Assembly (NCBI RefSeq): GCF_002973595.1
Contig: NZ_PVEO01000001.1
Span: 434,001-498,000, forward strand
Source of the DNA: Jejuia pallidilutea
GTDB lineage: Bacteria > Bacteroidota > Bacteroidia > Flavobacteriales > Flavobacteriaceae
Length of the DNA stretch: 64,000 nt
Direction: 5' to 3'
Of the stretch, positions 55,916-64,000 are shown one piece after another (positions within the stretch are counted from its first letter, which is position 1; every line of letters starts with the position of its first letter). The notes below the pieces were generated by a model. The model had not been told where the DNA came from. It made no database searches and saw only the letters and a program-made list of their open reading frames with translations. Position numbers and translations under genes: made by a program.

Positions 55916-58258
55916 TTAATATCTCAACCAAACTTCTTTTGTTTCGCCGGCACTAATTTCTATGAGCTGTACATTCATTAAGGCATTAACCCCTAAAGGA
56001 ATTTTAACAGCTTCGGAAGTTTCTACCAAAGTTTTTACAGCTGCTGGGTACTCTGTAGGATTATGAATCTTCAATTTAACTCTATTCTTTTCAACTTCTA
56101 AAATTTCAGCATTCACATGATCTAAAACTTGAATTAATTTTTTATCAGGTTGTATATAAATTCCAGGAACTTCAGCATAGGTAAACATTAAACTAGCCGA
56201 AGGCCAGTGCCCCATAGGCAATACTTCGCCTACCGGAATATTAGGCGTTTCCCAATCGCTCATTTGAACACGTTCATTAATATAGCCTTCAGGTAGTTTT
56301 ACTTCAGCTTCATTTAGTTTTCTTGAATAGATTGGACGCTCTTTAGTGGACATATATTGTGGTAAGGCATGCGTAATATCTTTCAATAAATTGATGTAGA
56401 TTTCATCTCCGGTTGCTCTATACAATTTCAATAAAAAATCTCCTGAAGATGTACAAATCCCTGGAGCTGCGTGTTTATTTTGAACATTGGCAAACACTGC
56501 CCCCGTAGTATTGATTTTTAAGCTATCAAACGTTGAGTTTTTAGGAAACTCATAATCATAGGACACCACCCACGTTTGACATTGACGCACCAAATCTCCT
56601 GCACATTCCAGCCAATATGGGTCTTGGGTTTGTTCATAAAGCATGGTAAAAGATTCCAATAAATAAAAAGCAGATTCACTATCTGGGGCTTGCATGGCAT
56701 CGCCAGGTCCTCCAACGGTCAGGCCTTTTTTTACATCATTTTCATAATATTGCTTGGCTATTTTTTTGGCGAGCTGTAGATAGGCATCGTTATTATAATA
56801 GTCGGCAGCTAAAACCAAACAAGCAGGAATCAACGCTCCGCTTGTGGATCCGCCAACGATAACTTCGTAGGTTTCAATATCTACAAATTGCCCCAGTTGG
56901 TTATTCTTTTCCCAAACGGCTTCCCATGCTTTTATTTGATTTTTAATTGAGGTCTCCCATTCTGGTTTTATCAAACTTGAATTTCCTTCTTTTTTAAATA
57001 AATCAAAATGTTTTAAAACGAAAAAAGTAACATCGGCACTCCTTCTAATTAATTGCATACTTGTGGTATCGTCGCAACAGATTTTTCTTAGGTCACTCAT
57101 AAAATGATCCGTTCCATCAAACGACCCATAAAAAAAACCTGAGGGCGATTGTGTTTTTTGTAACAACCAATCTATCGATTGAAGCGAACGCTTTTTATTA
57201 AGCTGATTATTTTTTTGATAAATGGCATATTGTACCATACAGGATCCTGTCCAACCTAATTCCCATGCTTCGCGTGGTGGTTTGGATTGCGCTCTTAAAG
57301 AATAATAACCCCGTTTTTCGTTCCAATTATTCTGATTCCAAATATCAATGATTTTATCGCTTGCATAGCTAAACGGTATAAATTGCTTGGGCGCTCCTGC
57401 GGGTAAAACATCCTGTCTTATTTTGGCATACTTATCATATAAATCTTGAATTTCAAGAGCTTTAAATGCATACAATTTAAAATGCAATGTGATAGCATCT
57501 CCAGCTTTCCAACTTGCGCCTTTGTCTGTACTTGGCACCCTGCCCATTAATGTGGCACGTTTTTGACGTAAGTACGGCGTGCTTAATCGGATGATGGCAT
57601 TATTTCTATCCATAGATTCTTCTACAGAAAGCCCCAGGTTGCCCAAACGGTTTTTTTGTTCGGTTAATAAAAAAAATCCTTTGTCAGTATTCGGACTTTG
57701 AAATCCAATCGCAGGCGTAGCCAAATCACCTGTGGTCAATTCTACAATAGATGCCCCTTCGGCTTCATTTAAATGCAATACATCGTTTGTAGTAATCGGA
57801 ATGTTTTTCCCTTGAATCGTGGTATCGCAAAAATTGGGCGGATATTTTTTTTGTGGTTTTATATGAAATCGGTTTCCATTATATACCGATGCAGGCATTA
57901 ACACATAATTATCAACAGACCAATCCTTAAAAGGCAACTCTGCCATAATAACGGCATTCTCCAAAGTTCCTGTTTTAAGAGATACTTTTAATTGAATATC
58001 TAAAACATCATTTTCTTCTTTTTCAACTTCCGCATTTACTTCCCATTGGGTTTTTCCAAATTGAATTTCTGAATGGGTTTCAGTCAGCGTTTGAATGATG
58101 GAATCTTTTTTATTCAGACCATTATAATCAGCTATCTGAATTTGTAGATTAAGATTTTCAGGTAATGCTTCAGGTGCTGTTTTAGATTCACAGGAAGTCA
58201 AAATAGCCAAAAATCCAACAGCAATAGTACATTTTAGAAATTCAATAATTTTTAACAT
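55916..58258 (-). CDS. Large lipoprotein of unknown function with (alpha/alpha)6-barrel-like region
   Basis: A 780-residue protein with an SPII signal (L-T-S-C, Cys23). A beta-rich N-terminal region (about 30-290) precedes a helical region (about 300-660) with repeated amphipathic helices and motifs such as W-E-L-G-W-T-G-S-C-M-V-Q-Y-A, G-G-S-T-S-G-A-L-I-P-A-C and G-P-G-D-A-M-Q-A-P-D-S-E-S-A, which look like an (alpha/alpha)6 toroid of a glycosidase or lyase. A C-terminal beta domain ends the chain. I do not recognise a defined CAZy family. It is last of the araD-araA operon, 18 bases after the RhaM-like gene, so it probably acts on the same glycan in the periplasm. Confidence 0.7.
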   Translation of the reverse strand: MLKIIEFLKCTIAVGFLAILTSCESKTAPEALPENLNLQIQIADYNGLNKKDSIIQTLTETHSEIQFGKTQWEVNAEVEKEENDVLDIQLKVSLKTGTLENAVIMAELPFKDWSVDNYVLMPASVYNGNRFHIKPQKKYPPNFCDTTIQGKNIPITTNDVLHLNEAEGASIVELTTGDLATPAIGFQSPNTDKGFFLLTEQKNRLGNLGLSVEESMDRNNAIIRLSTPYLRQKRATLMGRVPSTDKGASWKAGDAITLHFKLYAFKALEIQDLYDKYAKIRQDVLPAGAPKQFIPFSYASDKIIDIWNQNNWNEKRGYYSLRAQSKPPREAWELGWTGSCMVQYAIYQKNNQLNKKRSLQSIDWLLQKTQSPSGFFYGSFDGTDHFMSDLRKICCDDTTSMQLIRRSADVTFFVLKHFDLFKKEGNSSLIKPEWETSIKNQIKAWEAVWEKNNQLGQFVDIETYEVIVGGSTSGALIPACLVLAADYYNNDAYLQLAKKIAKQYYENDVKKGLTVGGPGDAMQAPDSESAFYLLESFTMLYEQTQDPYWLECAGDLVRQCQTWVVSYDYEFPKNSTFDSLKINTTGAVFANVQNKHAAPGICTSSGDFLLKLYRATGDEIYINLLKDITHALPQYMSTKERPIYSRKLNEAEVKLPEGYINERVQMSDWETPNIPVGEVLPMGHWPSASLMFTYAEVPGIYIQPDKKLIQVLDHVNAEILEVEKNRVKLKIHNPTEYPAAVKTLVETSEAVKIPLGVNALMNVQLIEISAGETKEVWLRY

Positions 58259-58276
58259 CGAAAAGCAAATAAACTA

Positions 58277-58702
58277 TTATCGTGTATAATCATAAATGGT
58301 TTCCATAGGCACCCAAGTTTGATCGGCATCTGCTCCTGGAGGTGCTGTTTGAAAGCCAGACATGATACTGTCCCATTCTGCCATTTTAGGGGAATAATTA
58401 TTATACCTATCGTTAAACTCATCAAAAGATAAATTTTCAGGTAAACTGATTATTAAAACCAATCGATTTCCTTGAGCAAATACTTTTAAACAGTTTGCAC
58501 CACTTTCTACAGCTGCTTGCTTCACATCTGGCCATATACCTTCGTCGCTGTGATAATGTGCGTATTTTTCTTTTACACCAACACTGTCCACCAAATTACA
58601 TGTAAATACATAATCTACCGATTTTGAAGCAACTTTATGGTTATTTTGATTATTACAGGAAGTCAGAAAAATGGATAGGAATAAAAAAGATAGTATTCTC
58701 AT
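58277..58702 (-). CDS. RhaM-like (L-rhamnose/L-fucose mutarotase family) lipoprotein
   Basis: A 141-residue protein with an SPII signal (L-T-S-C, Cys16). The mature part has the ferredoxin-like RhaM pattern: K-E-K-Y-A-H-Y-H-S-D-E-G-I-W-P-D-V-K-Q-A (about 44-63), then L-K-V-F-A-Q-G-N-R-L-V-L-I-I (about 72-85), and W-V-P-M-E-T-I-Y-D at the end. RhaM enzymes interconvert anomers of L-rhamnose and are normally cytosolic; this one is exported and lipid-anchored. It could equilibrate sugar freed by periplasmic glycosidases before transport. Some residues of the family may be changed, so catalysis is not certain. Confidence 0.75.
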   Translation of the reverse strand: MRILSFLFLSIFLTSCNNQNNHKVASKSVDYVFTCNLVDSVGVKEKYAHYHSDEGIWPDVKQAAVESGANCLKVFAQGNRLVLIISLPENLSFDEFNDRYNNYSPKMAEWDSIMSGFQTAPPGADADQTWVPMETIYDYTR

Positions 58703-58738
58703 AAGTATGGTCTTTAAATTTAATTTATAACTGAAATG

Positions 58739-60559
58739 TTATAGTTTGAGCATTTTTTCAATTTGATTTTTATACGATTCTTGATACCCGGCATTATCTT
58801 TAATCTCTGGAATATCATAAACACTGTTGCTATCCATTAGAAAAATACCTTCGCGGTGAAAATTCCAAGTCTGCACGGTTTTATCAGATTTGGGTAAAGA
58901 ATTACGTTCAACAACCATCGGGCGCTCTAAGGTTCCTCCAGATTTTTCATCCAAATAAATATATGCTATTGGATATATACCTGCTTCTTCTGATCGTTTA
59001 ATATTGGTAATATAGTTTTCACTAATGAGGGCTCCCGGTTGCTTACTCAACGTATAAATTCCAGCACCGTCACAAACCAAGTTCATTACATTACTAATAT
59101 AATTGTTAGCTATTATATTATCATGCATGGCATTGGGTTTGTCTGTCCAACCATATCCCAAACTAATGCCGCAATAAGGCGCATCTTCAATGGTGTTATG
59201 CGTTATTTTAATTTCTGCTGTATATCCAGCAGAAATTGGCGATGTTCCATAATAATCGCACCCCACATTATAAATATAATTATTGCTCACAACGTCGCTT
59301 GTACTTACCTCCCGAAGATCGGATGGATTGTAAGGTACATGATATTCGCCATCTTCCTCAGCTGTAAAGGCGCCTATCATGGTACCATTCCCAGCTATAG
59401 ACCGAATGACATTACCCTCAATGATACATTTTTTTGTCCCACTAATAAAATCAATGCCCGTAGATCCCATATGTTGAATTAAATTTCCTTTAAACTGGAT
59501 ATTTTCAGCATTTTCAACTTTAATGGCTGCACTTGGACGTCTTACCGTTTGGTAATTATCTTCTCTAGCTGTTAGATTATACATACCTGCTTGTGCATTA
59601 ATAAATCCATTGGTGCTAGGTAAATTCCAATTGGCATGTTCAAAAACAAGATTTTCAAAAGAAATATTATTTATAGGATAATCTAAGCTGCCTTTAATAT
59701 CAATGAGTGTTTCAGTCACGGGCGCAACCACCACTAATGCTTCCATCTTTTCATTGGCTTCGGGCATGTAATAAAGTGTCTCGGTTTTAGTATTAAGATA
59801 CCATTCTCCCGGTTGGTCTATAAATTCATAAGCATTTTCAAAATGAAACACAGCATTATCTTGCTTTGGCGGAAATGGTCTTGGAAATAAGATATCAGAT
59901 TGCTTATCATCAATAGAAACATAAGCTAATCTTGCGCCTCCATTAAAGTTTTCGAAGGATTTTAATTGCACGATAGCTTCAGACCAAAACATTTGAATAA
60001 CAGCTTCCACCTGTTCAAAATTATTCCATTTTTCAACTAAATCGGATTTCATTACCAACTGTCTAGATTTTAAATCCCATCCTGTCAAATTGTTGTAATC
60101 GTCCACATTTGGTTGGCGAGAACGCACTGCTCTTTTATTATTTACATACAGCTGTCGAAAATTCAATCCTTTTACCGACGCTTTATATATACCATTTTTG
60201 TCTGCTGTCCAATTGGTAATTTTTTTTCCTCCAGAAAGCCTTGGAACCTCATCGTTAAATCCTTTAATAGTTAATGTTCCTTCATGGTATTTCCAATTCT
60301 CTGAATTAAAAGTAAGGGCATCATCTATAAAATAAGTGCCTTCTCTAAGAAAAATGGTTACATTATCTTTTGGATTACTTTTTTTTAAAACCGCTTCTTT
60401 AGCCTTGTTTAATGATTTAAATGGTTTTTCTTTTGATCCTGACCATGAATCTTTTCCTGAATTAGAAACATAAAACTTTAGGTTTTCTTGGGCATTTATG
60501 GTTGATATTGAAAGAAAAACAAAAGCGATATAAAAAAATGAGCGATTTTTGAACTGCAT
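58739..60559 (-). CDS. GH141-like exported beta-helix glycosidase (second paralogue)
   Basis: A 606-residue protein with an SPI signal (about 1-23, INAQ). It shares layout and many stretches with the 49549 gene: Y-V-S-N-S-G-K-D-S-W-S-G start, F-R-Q-L-Y-V-N-N-K-R-A-V-R-S-R insert, W-S-E-A-I-V-Q-L, F-E-N-A-Y-E-F-I-D-Q-P-G-E-W-Y, G-I-S-L-G-Y-G-W and C-D-G-A-G-I-Y-T-L-S. As a GH141-like enzyme it may remove L-fucose or a pentose. Being in a different operon with araA, araD and a sulfatase suggests it acts on another linkage than its paralogue. Confidence 0.75.
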   Translation of the reverse strand: MQFKNRSFFYIAFVFLSISTINAQENLKFYVSNSGKDSWSGSKEKPFKSLNKAKEAVLKKSNPKDNVTIFLREGTYFIDDALTFNSENWKYHEGTLTIKGFNDEVPRLSGGKKITNWTADKNGIYKASVKGLNFRQLYVNNKRAVRSRQPNVDDYNNLTGWDLKSRQLVMKSDLVEKWNNFEQVEAVIQMFWSEAIVQLKSFENFNGGARLAYVSIDDKQSDILFPRPFPPKQDNAVFHFENAYEFIDQPGEWYLNTKTETLYYMPEANEKMEALVVVAPVTETLIDIKGSLDYPINNISFENLVFEHANWNLPSTNGFINAQAGMYNLTAREDNYQTVRRPSAAIKVENAENIQFKGNLIQHMGSTGIDFISGTKKCIIEGNVIRSIAGNGTMIGAFTAEEDGEYHVPYNPSDLREVSTSDVVSNNYIYNVGCDYYGTSPISAGYTAEIKITHNTIEDAPYCGISLGYGWTDKPNAMHDNIIANNYISNVMNLVCDGAGIYTLSKQPGALISENYITNIKRSEEAGIYPIAYIYLDEKSGGTLERPMVVERNSLPKSDKTVQTWNFHREGIFLMDSNSVYDIPEIKDNAGYQESYKNQIEKMLKL

Positions 60560-60597
60560 GTTATGTTATATGTTTAAAAGATTATAATAATTATTTT

Positions 60598-62061
60598 TTA
60601 TAAAGATTCATCTAAATTAATCCGTTCACTCTTTAACAAAGGAAATAAAGTTGAAGGTTTATGCGCTTCTTTCATTATGTCTTTAATTTTTTGAACCACT
60701 TCTGGATTTTCTTTGGCAACATCATGATTTTCTTCAATATCATTTTTTAAATGATACAATTCAAATCGATCTTCATTGATATAATAAATGCCCTTCCAAT
60801 CATTCCAACGCACAGCTTGTTTATAATGGCCTTTTTCCATTTCAATATCCTCATTAAATTCCCAATATAAATACTCATGTTCCTTTTGTTTTAGTCCTTT
60901 TAATGTAGGTAGAAAAGAAATACCATCCGTTTGATTTGGAATTGAAGCACCTGCAATCTCACAAAAGGTAGGCATAACATCCCAAAACGCTGCGATATGG
61001 TTCGTAACCGAACCTTCCTTGATTACGCCTGGCCAACGCACAATCATAGGTGCATGAAAGCCGCCTTCGTGGAACGAACGTTTATATTCTTTAAACTTTC
61101 CATTAGAATTAAAAAACTCTACATCGTGACCTCCTTCATTATGTGCACCATTATCACTGGTAAATACAATGATTGTATTATCCTTTTCTCCTGATGCTTC
61201 AACGGCGGCAACTATTTTGCCAACATATGCATCCAATGCTTGTAACATACTAGCAAAAGCCCGTTCTTCCTCTGGCCAATCTGTGTTTTCACCTGGATAT
61301 TTTTCATGGTATTCCATAGGCTCATGCACCAAACTATAAGCTACGTAAAGGAAATATGGGGCGGTTTTATCTTTATTTATAAAACGAATGGCTTTTTCCG
61401 TTACCATTTCGTCCATGTTAATCGGACGCATTTCCATATCTTCTTCTGAAAGGTTAAAAAGCTTTCCATTTTCATACATGGGTTCTGTATTGATTTTAGA
61501 ATACCCTTCGTATGGAATATGTTTTCCATTTTCATCCCAAAGTCTGTCTATCATCACCCCTACTTTGTTTGGGTAATCCGAACTTAGCTTACCAAAATGA
61601 TAATCAAATCCTCTATCAAATGGTGTTTGATCTGATAATTCTCCACCCAAATGCCAACGTCCACACATGGCTGTTATGTAATTGGTATTTTTTTTAATAG
61701 CTTCGGGAAGCGTTACCACCGTATTATTCAATGGTGCTACGCCAATTCCTTCCAATGATTTATGTCCCCTAAGTATGGCATGTCCTGTATGCTGCCCCGT
61801 CATCAACGAACCTCTTGAAGGCCCGCAAACAGGAGCACCAGCATAGTTTTCAGTAAACAACATACTTTCACTCGCTAAGCGGTCGATATTTGGTGTTTTA
61901 ATTTTTTCTTGACCTAAAAAAGCTAAATCACCATAACCCAAATCATCCGCTAAAATGTAAATGATGTTTGGTTTCTTTACTAAAGCAGTCTCCTTTTTTT
62001 TATTAGATTGACAACCTACTATCAATAATATCATTAAAAAATTTAAAATATTTTTAATCAT
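60598..62061 (-). CDS. S1-family sulfatase lipoprotein
   Basis: A 487-residue type I sulfatase with an SPII signal (I-V-G-C, Cys17). Metal ligands lie in I-L-A-D-D-L-G-Y-G-D, the formylglycine site is C79 in V-C-G-P-S-R-G-S-L-M-T-G, and T-S-D-N-G-A-H is at about 300. Length is complete. It removes sulfate esters from glycan fragments in the periplasm. It lies between araA and the GH141-like gene with 30-38 base gaps, so desulfation and arabinose catabolism are co-expressed. Confidence 0.9.
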   Translation of the reverse strand: MIKNILNFLMILLIVGCQSNKKKETALVKKPNIIYILADDLGYGDLAFLGQEKIKTPNIDRLASESMLFTENYAGAPVCGPSRGSLMTGQHTGHAILRGHKSLEGIGVAPLNNTVVTLPEAIKKNTNYITAMCGRWHLGGELSDQTPFDRGFDYHFGKLSSDYPNKVGVMIDRLWDENGKHIPYEGYSKINTEPMYENGKLFNLSEEDMEMRPINMDEMVTEKAIRFINKDKTAPYFLYVAYSLVHEPMEYHEKYPGENTDWPEEERAFASMLQALDAYVGKIVAAVEASGEKDNTIIVFTSDNGAHNEGGHDVEFFNSNGKFKEYKRSFHEGGFHAPMIVRWPGVIKEGSVTNHIAAFWDVMPTFCEIAGASIPNQTDGISFLPTLKGLKQKEHEYLYWEFNEDIEMEKGHYKQAVRWNDWKGIYYINEDRFELYHLKNDIEENHDVAKENPEVVQKIKDIMKEAHKPSTLFPLLKSERINLDESL

Positions 62062-62091
62062 TGTTCAATTCATTAAACATTAAAACTACTC

Positions 62092-63585
62092 TTAATTGTT
62101 GTAAAATGCTTCATTTATTTTAATGGTGTTTTTGAAGTTCCTAATAGTTGTATCCTCATCAATAACCAAAGCTTCAATATTTGCTATTTCTGCGAAATCC
62201 TCAAGTTGTTCTACGGTCACATTTTCGCTGTAACAGGTATGGTGCGCCCCTCCACCCAATATCCATGCTGTACAAGCTGTTTCAAAATCTGGCAACGGTT
62301 TCCACATGATTCTTGCAACTGGTAACTTTGGTAAATCTTCCAAAACTTCCTCGCCTACAGTTTTATTAATCAATAACCTAAAACGGTTTCCAAAATCCAT
62401 TAAACCAGCAACCAATGAGTCTCCTGCTCTGCCATTAAATACTAAACGTACAGGATCTTCTTTTCCTCCAATTCCTAAAGGATGTATTTCACACGACGGT
62501 TTATTAGTCGCCAAAACAGGATCAACCTCCAACATATGCGACCCTAAAACTCTTGGAGCAGCAGGATCTAAATGATAAGTATAATCTTCCATAAAAGCAT
62601 TTCCGCCTTCTAGGCCACTTCCCATCACTTTCATGGCTCGTATCAGAGCCGCAGTTTTCCAATCGCCTTCGCCAGCAAATCCATAGCCTTTTTGCATTAA
62701 ACGTTGTACGGCAATACCAGGCAATTGTGCCATCCCGTGTAAATCTTCAAACGTATTTGTAAAACCTTTGAATCCGCCGTCTTCTAAAAATTTTTCAAGA
62801 CCTAATTCTATGCGAGCTGCTTCTACTAAAGATGCTCTGTTTTTCCCTCCTTCAAGTAGTGAATCTACCATGTTATATGATGATTCATATTCTGTCATTA
62901 ACTTATTTATAGCGGCTTCTGGGATATTATTAATGACTTCAACTAAATCACCTACTGCATAGGTATTTACAGAAAAACCAAATTTGGTTTCTGCTTCTAC
63001 TTTATCGCCATCGGTTACGGCAACGAAACGCATATTATCACCAAAACGTGCGAATTTTGCGCCTTGCCAATCGTTCCAACCTGCTGCAACGCGCGTCCAA
63101 TCTCCAATTTTCTTTTGAACAGGTTCTGATGCCCAATGCCCCACAACCACTTTTCTATTTTTACGCAAACGGCTAACCATAAATCCAAATTCACGATCGC
63201 CATGCGCCGATTGGTTTAGATTCATAAAATCCATATCCATAGTATCCCACGGAATATCTCTATTAAACTGCGTATGTAAATGCAACATCGGTTTTTGAAG
63301 AGCCGTTAGTCCTCTTATCCACATTTTAGCAGGGGAAAATGTATGCATCCAAGTGATGATTCCGATGCAATTTTGTTCCTGATTGGCAGCTGTTAGCGTT
63401 TCATAAATCTCCTCAGACGATTTTACCGTTGGCTTAAAAATAACTTTAACGGGAATGTATGTCGAATCATGCAATGCTTTAACAATTTTTGTTGAGTTTT
63501 CTGCAACCTGTTTTAAAGTTTCTGGTCCATATAAATCTTGACTTCCAGTTATAAACCAAACTTCTTTTTTAGAAATATCTATCAT
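62092..63585 (-). CDS. araA: L-arabinose isomerase
   Basis: A 497-residue cytosolic enzyme converting L-arabinose to L-ribulose. The N-terminus [12 protein letters not shown] is diagnostic, with [11 protein letters not shown] at about 79, and the catalytic and metal region includes G-E-G-D-W-K-T-A-A (about 307-315) and H-M-L-E-V-D-P (about 349-355), closing with H-H-T-C-Y. The length is typical. It starts 22 bases after araD. L-ribulokinase is not in the window and may lie just beyond its right edge. Confidence 0.96.
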   Translation of the reverse strand: MIDISKKEVWFITGSQDLYGPETLKQVAENSTKIVKALHDSTYIPVKVIFKPTVKSSEEIYETLTAANQEQNCIGIITWMHTFSPAKMWIRGLTALQKPMLHLHTQFNRDIPWDTMDMDFMNLNQSAHGDREFGFMVSRLRKNRKVVVGHWASEPVQKKIGDWTRVAAGWNDWQGAKFARFGDNMRFVAVTDGDKVEAETKFGFSVNTYAVGDLVEVINNIPEAAINKLMTEYESSYNMVDSLLEGGKNRASLVEAARIELGLEKFLEDGGFKGFTNTFEDLHGMAQLPGIAVQRLMQKGYGFAGEGDWKTAALIRAMKVMGSGLEGGNAFMEDYTYHLDPAAPRVLGSHMLEVDPVLATNKPSCEIHPLGIGGKEDPVRLVFNGRAGDSLVAGLMDFGNRFRLLINKTVGEEVLEDLPKLPVARIMWKPLPDFETACTAWILGGGAHHTCYSENVTVEQLEDFAEIANIEALVIDEDTTIRNFKNTIKINEAFYNN

Positions 63586-63607
63586 TTTTAAATGCTATTT
63601 TATTTGA

Positions 63608-64000
63608 TTATTGACCGTAATATGAGTTTGCACCATGTTTACGTTCATAATGTTTTTTAATTAATGAATCTTTTAATCTTGGAGCATTGGGATTAATTTG
63701 CTTTGTTAAATAAGCCATTTCTGCAATTACCTCAAGAACCTTACTATTATAAACCGCTTTTGCGGCATCTTTCCCCCAAGTAAATGGGCCGTGATTACCA
63801 ATGAGTATCATTTCCACTTCTTTATAAGAAAGTTGTTTATCTTTAAAACACTCTAAAATTTGAATGCCTGTATTGTGTTCGTAATTCCCTTCAATAAGGT
63901 CGTCTCGCATGGGTGGCGCACAAGGAATATCAGTCGTTAAATGATCGGCATGGGTGGTACCAAAAATAGGAATATCTAATTGCGATTGTGCCCAAGCTAC
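63608..64000 (-). CDS. araD: L-ribulose-5-phosphate 4-epimerase, truncated by window edge
   Basis: The frame is open to the right edge, so the N-terminal part is missing; 130 codons are present, continuing upstream of the internal ATG at 63910. It has the class II aldolase/epimerase pattern T-T-H-A-D-H-L (metal-binding histidines) and L-I-G-N-H-G-P-F-T-W-G-K (catalytic His), and ends with H-Y-E-R-K-H-G-A-N-S-Y-Y-G-Q as AraD does. It converts L-ribulose 5-phosphate to D-xylulose 5-phosphate. It is the most upstream visible gene of the minus-strand arabinose/sulfatase operon. Confidence 0.93.
   Translation of the reverse strand, partial: VAWAQSQLDIPIFGTTHADHLTTDIPCAPPMRDDLIEGNYEHNTGIQILECFKDKQLSYKEVEMILIGNHGPFTWGKDAAKAVYNSKVLEVIAEMAYLTKQINPNAPRLKDSLIKKHYERKHGANSYYGQ

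Overview
The window looks like DNA of a marine member of the Bacteroidota, most likely a flavobacterium. It is AT-rich. It carries three proteins with type IX secretion (T9SS) C-terminal sorting domains, several SPII lipoproteins, BfmA/BtgA-type and DUF5712-type mobilization genes, and many carbohydrate-active enzymes together with sulfatases. I assigned families by reading motifs; no database search was run.

Left end (1-5960) is the backbone of a conjugative or mobilizable element, either an ICE or a plasmid. All its genes are on the minus strand: the 5' part of a relaxase-like mobB, a BfmA/BtgA mobilization protein, two small element proteins, a short SSB, a ParB-family protein and a DUF932 protein. 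It is rich in inverted repeats. The parB-like and DUF932 genes are each preceded by a copy of the same roughly 160-bp leader, and a hairpin in that leader shows compensatory base changes between the copies.

From 6197 onward the window is sugar metabolism. Block 1 (6197-22919) has a nine-gene minus-strand run: an enolase-superfamily sugar-acid dehydratase, an SDR, GH43, GH2, GH43-CBM6, uxaC, an ExuT-like transporter, uxaB and uxaA. Divergent from it are a ketoglutarate-semialdehyde dehydrogenase and a XylX-like 2-keto-3-deoxypentonate dehydratase. Together they suggest galactosidase and arabinosidase/galactanase activity, galacturonate catabolism to 2-keto-3-deoxygluconate, and oxidative pentose catabolism to 2-oxoglutarate.

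Block 2 (23029-35981) has two large T9SS-secreted proteins (a beta-helix protein and a GH74-like propeller with FN3 and ricin-type modules), an AraC regulator, and an SDR, FAH hydrolase, lactonase and GH105 operon. Block 3 (36083-45390, minus strand) has a frameshifted sulfatase, a beta-propeller lipoprotein, a gene remnant, a GH42-like enzyme, a second sulfatase and an exported GH94-like protein. Block 4 (45756-54411, plus strand) has an aldo/keto reductase, a second enolase-superfamily enzyme, an SSS symporter, a GH141-like protein, a beta-helix protein and a DUF5060/apiosidase-like hydrolase. With the SDR, FAH and lactonase genes of block 2 it completes a five-step non-phosphorylating L-fucose/L-rhamnose pathway to pyruvate and lactate.

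Block 5 (54525-64000, minus strand) has a LamG-T9SS protein, then araD-araA-sulfatase-GH141-like-RhaM-like lipoprotein-(alpha/alpha)6-like lipoprotein.

Taken together, the cargo reads as a degradation island for a sulfated, uronic-acid-containing heteropolysaccharide with galactose, arabinose, a deoxyhexose and a pentose. An arabinogalactan- or pectin-like algal or seagrass glycan would fit. No SusC/SusD pair is present in the window. The mobile-element genes beside it raise the possibility, not proven here, that the island is mobile.
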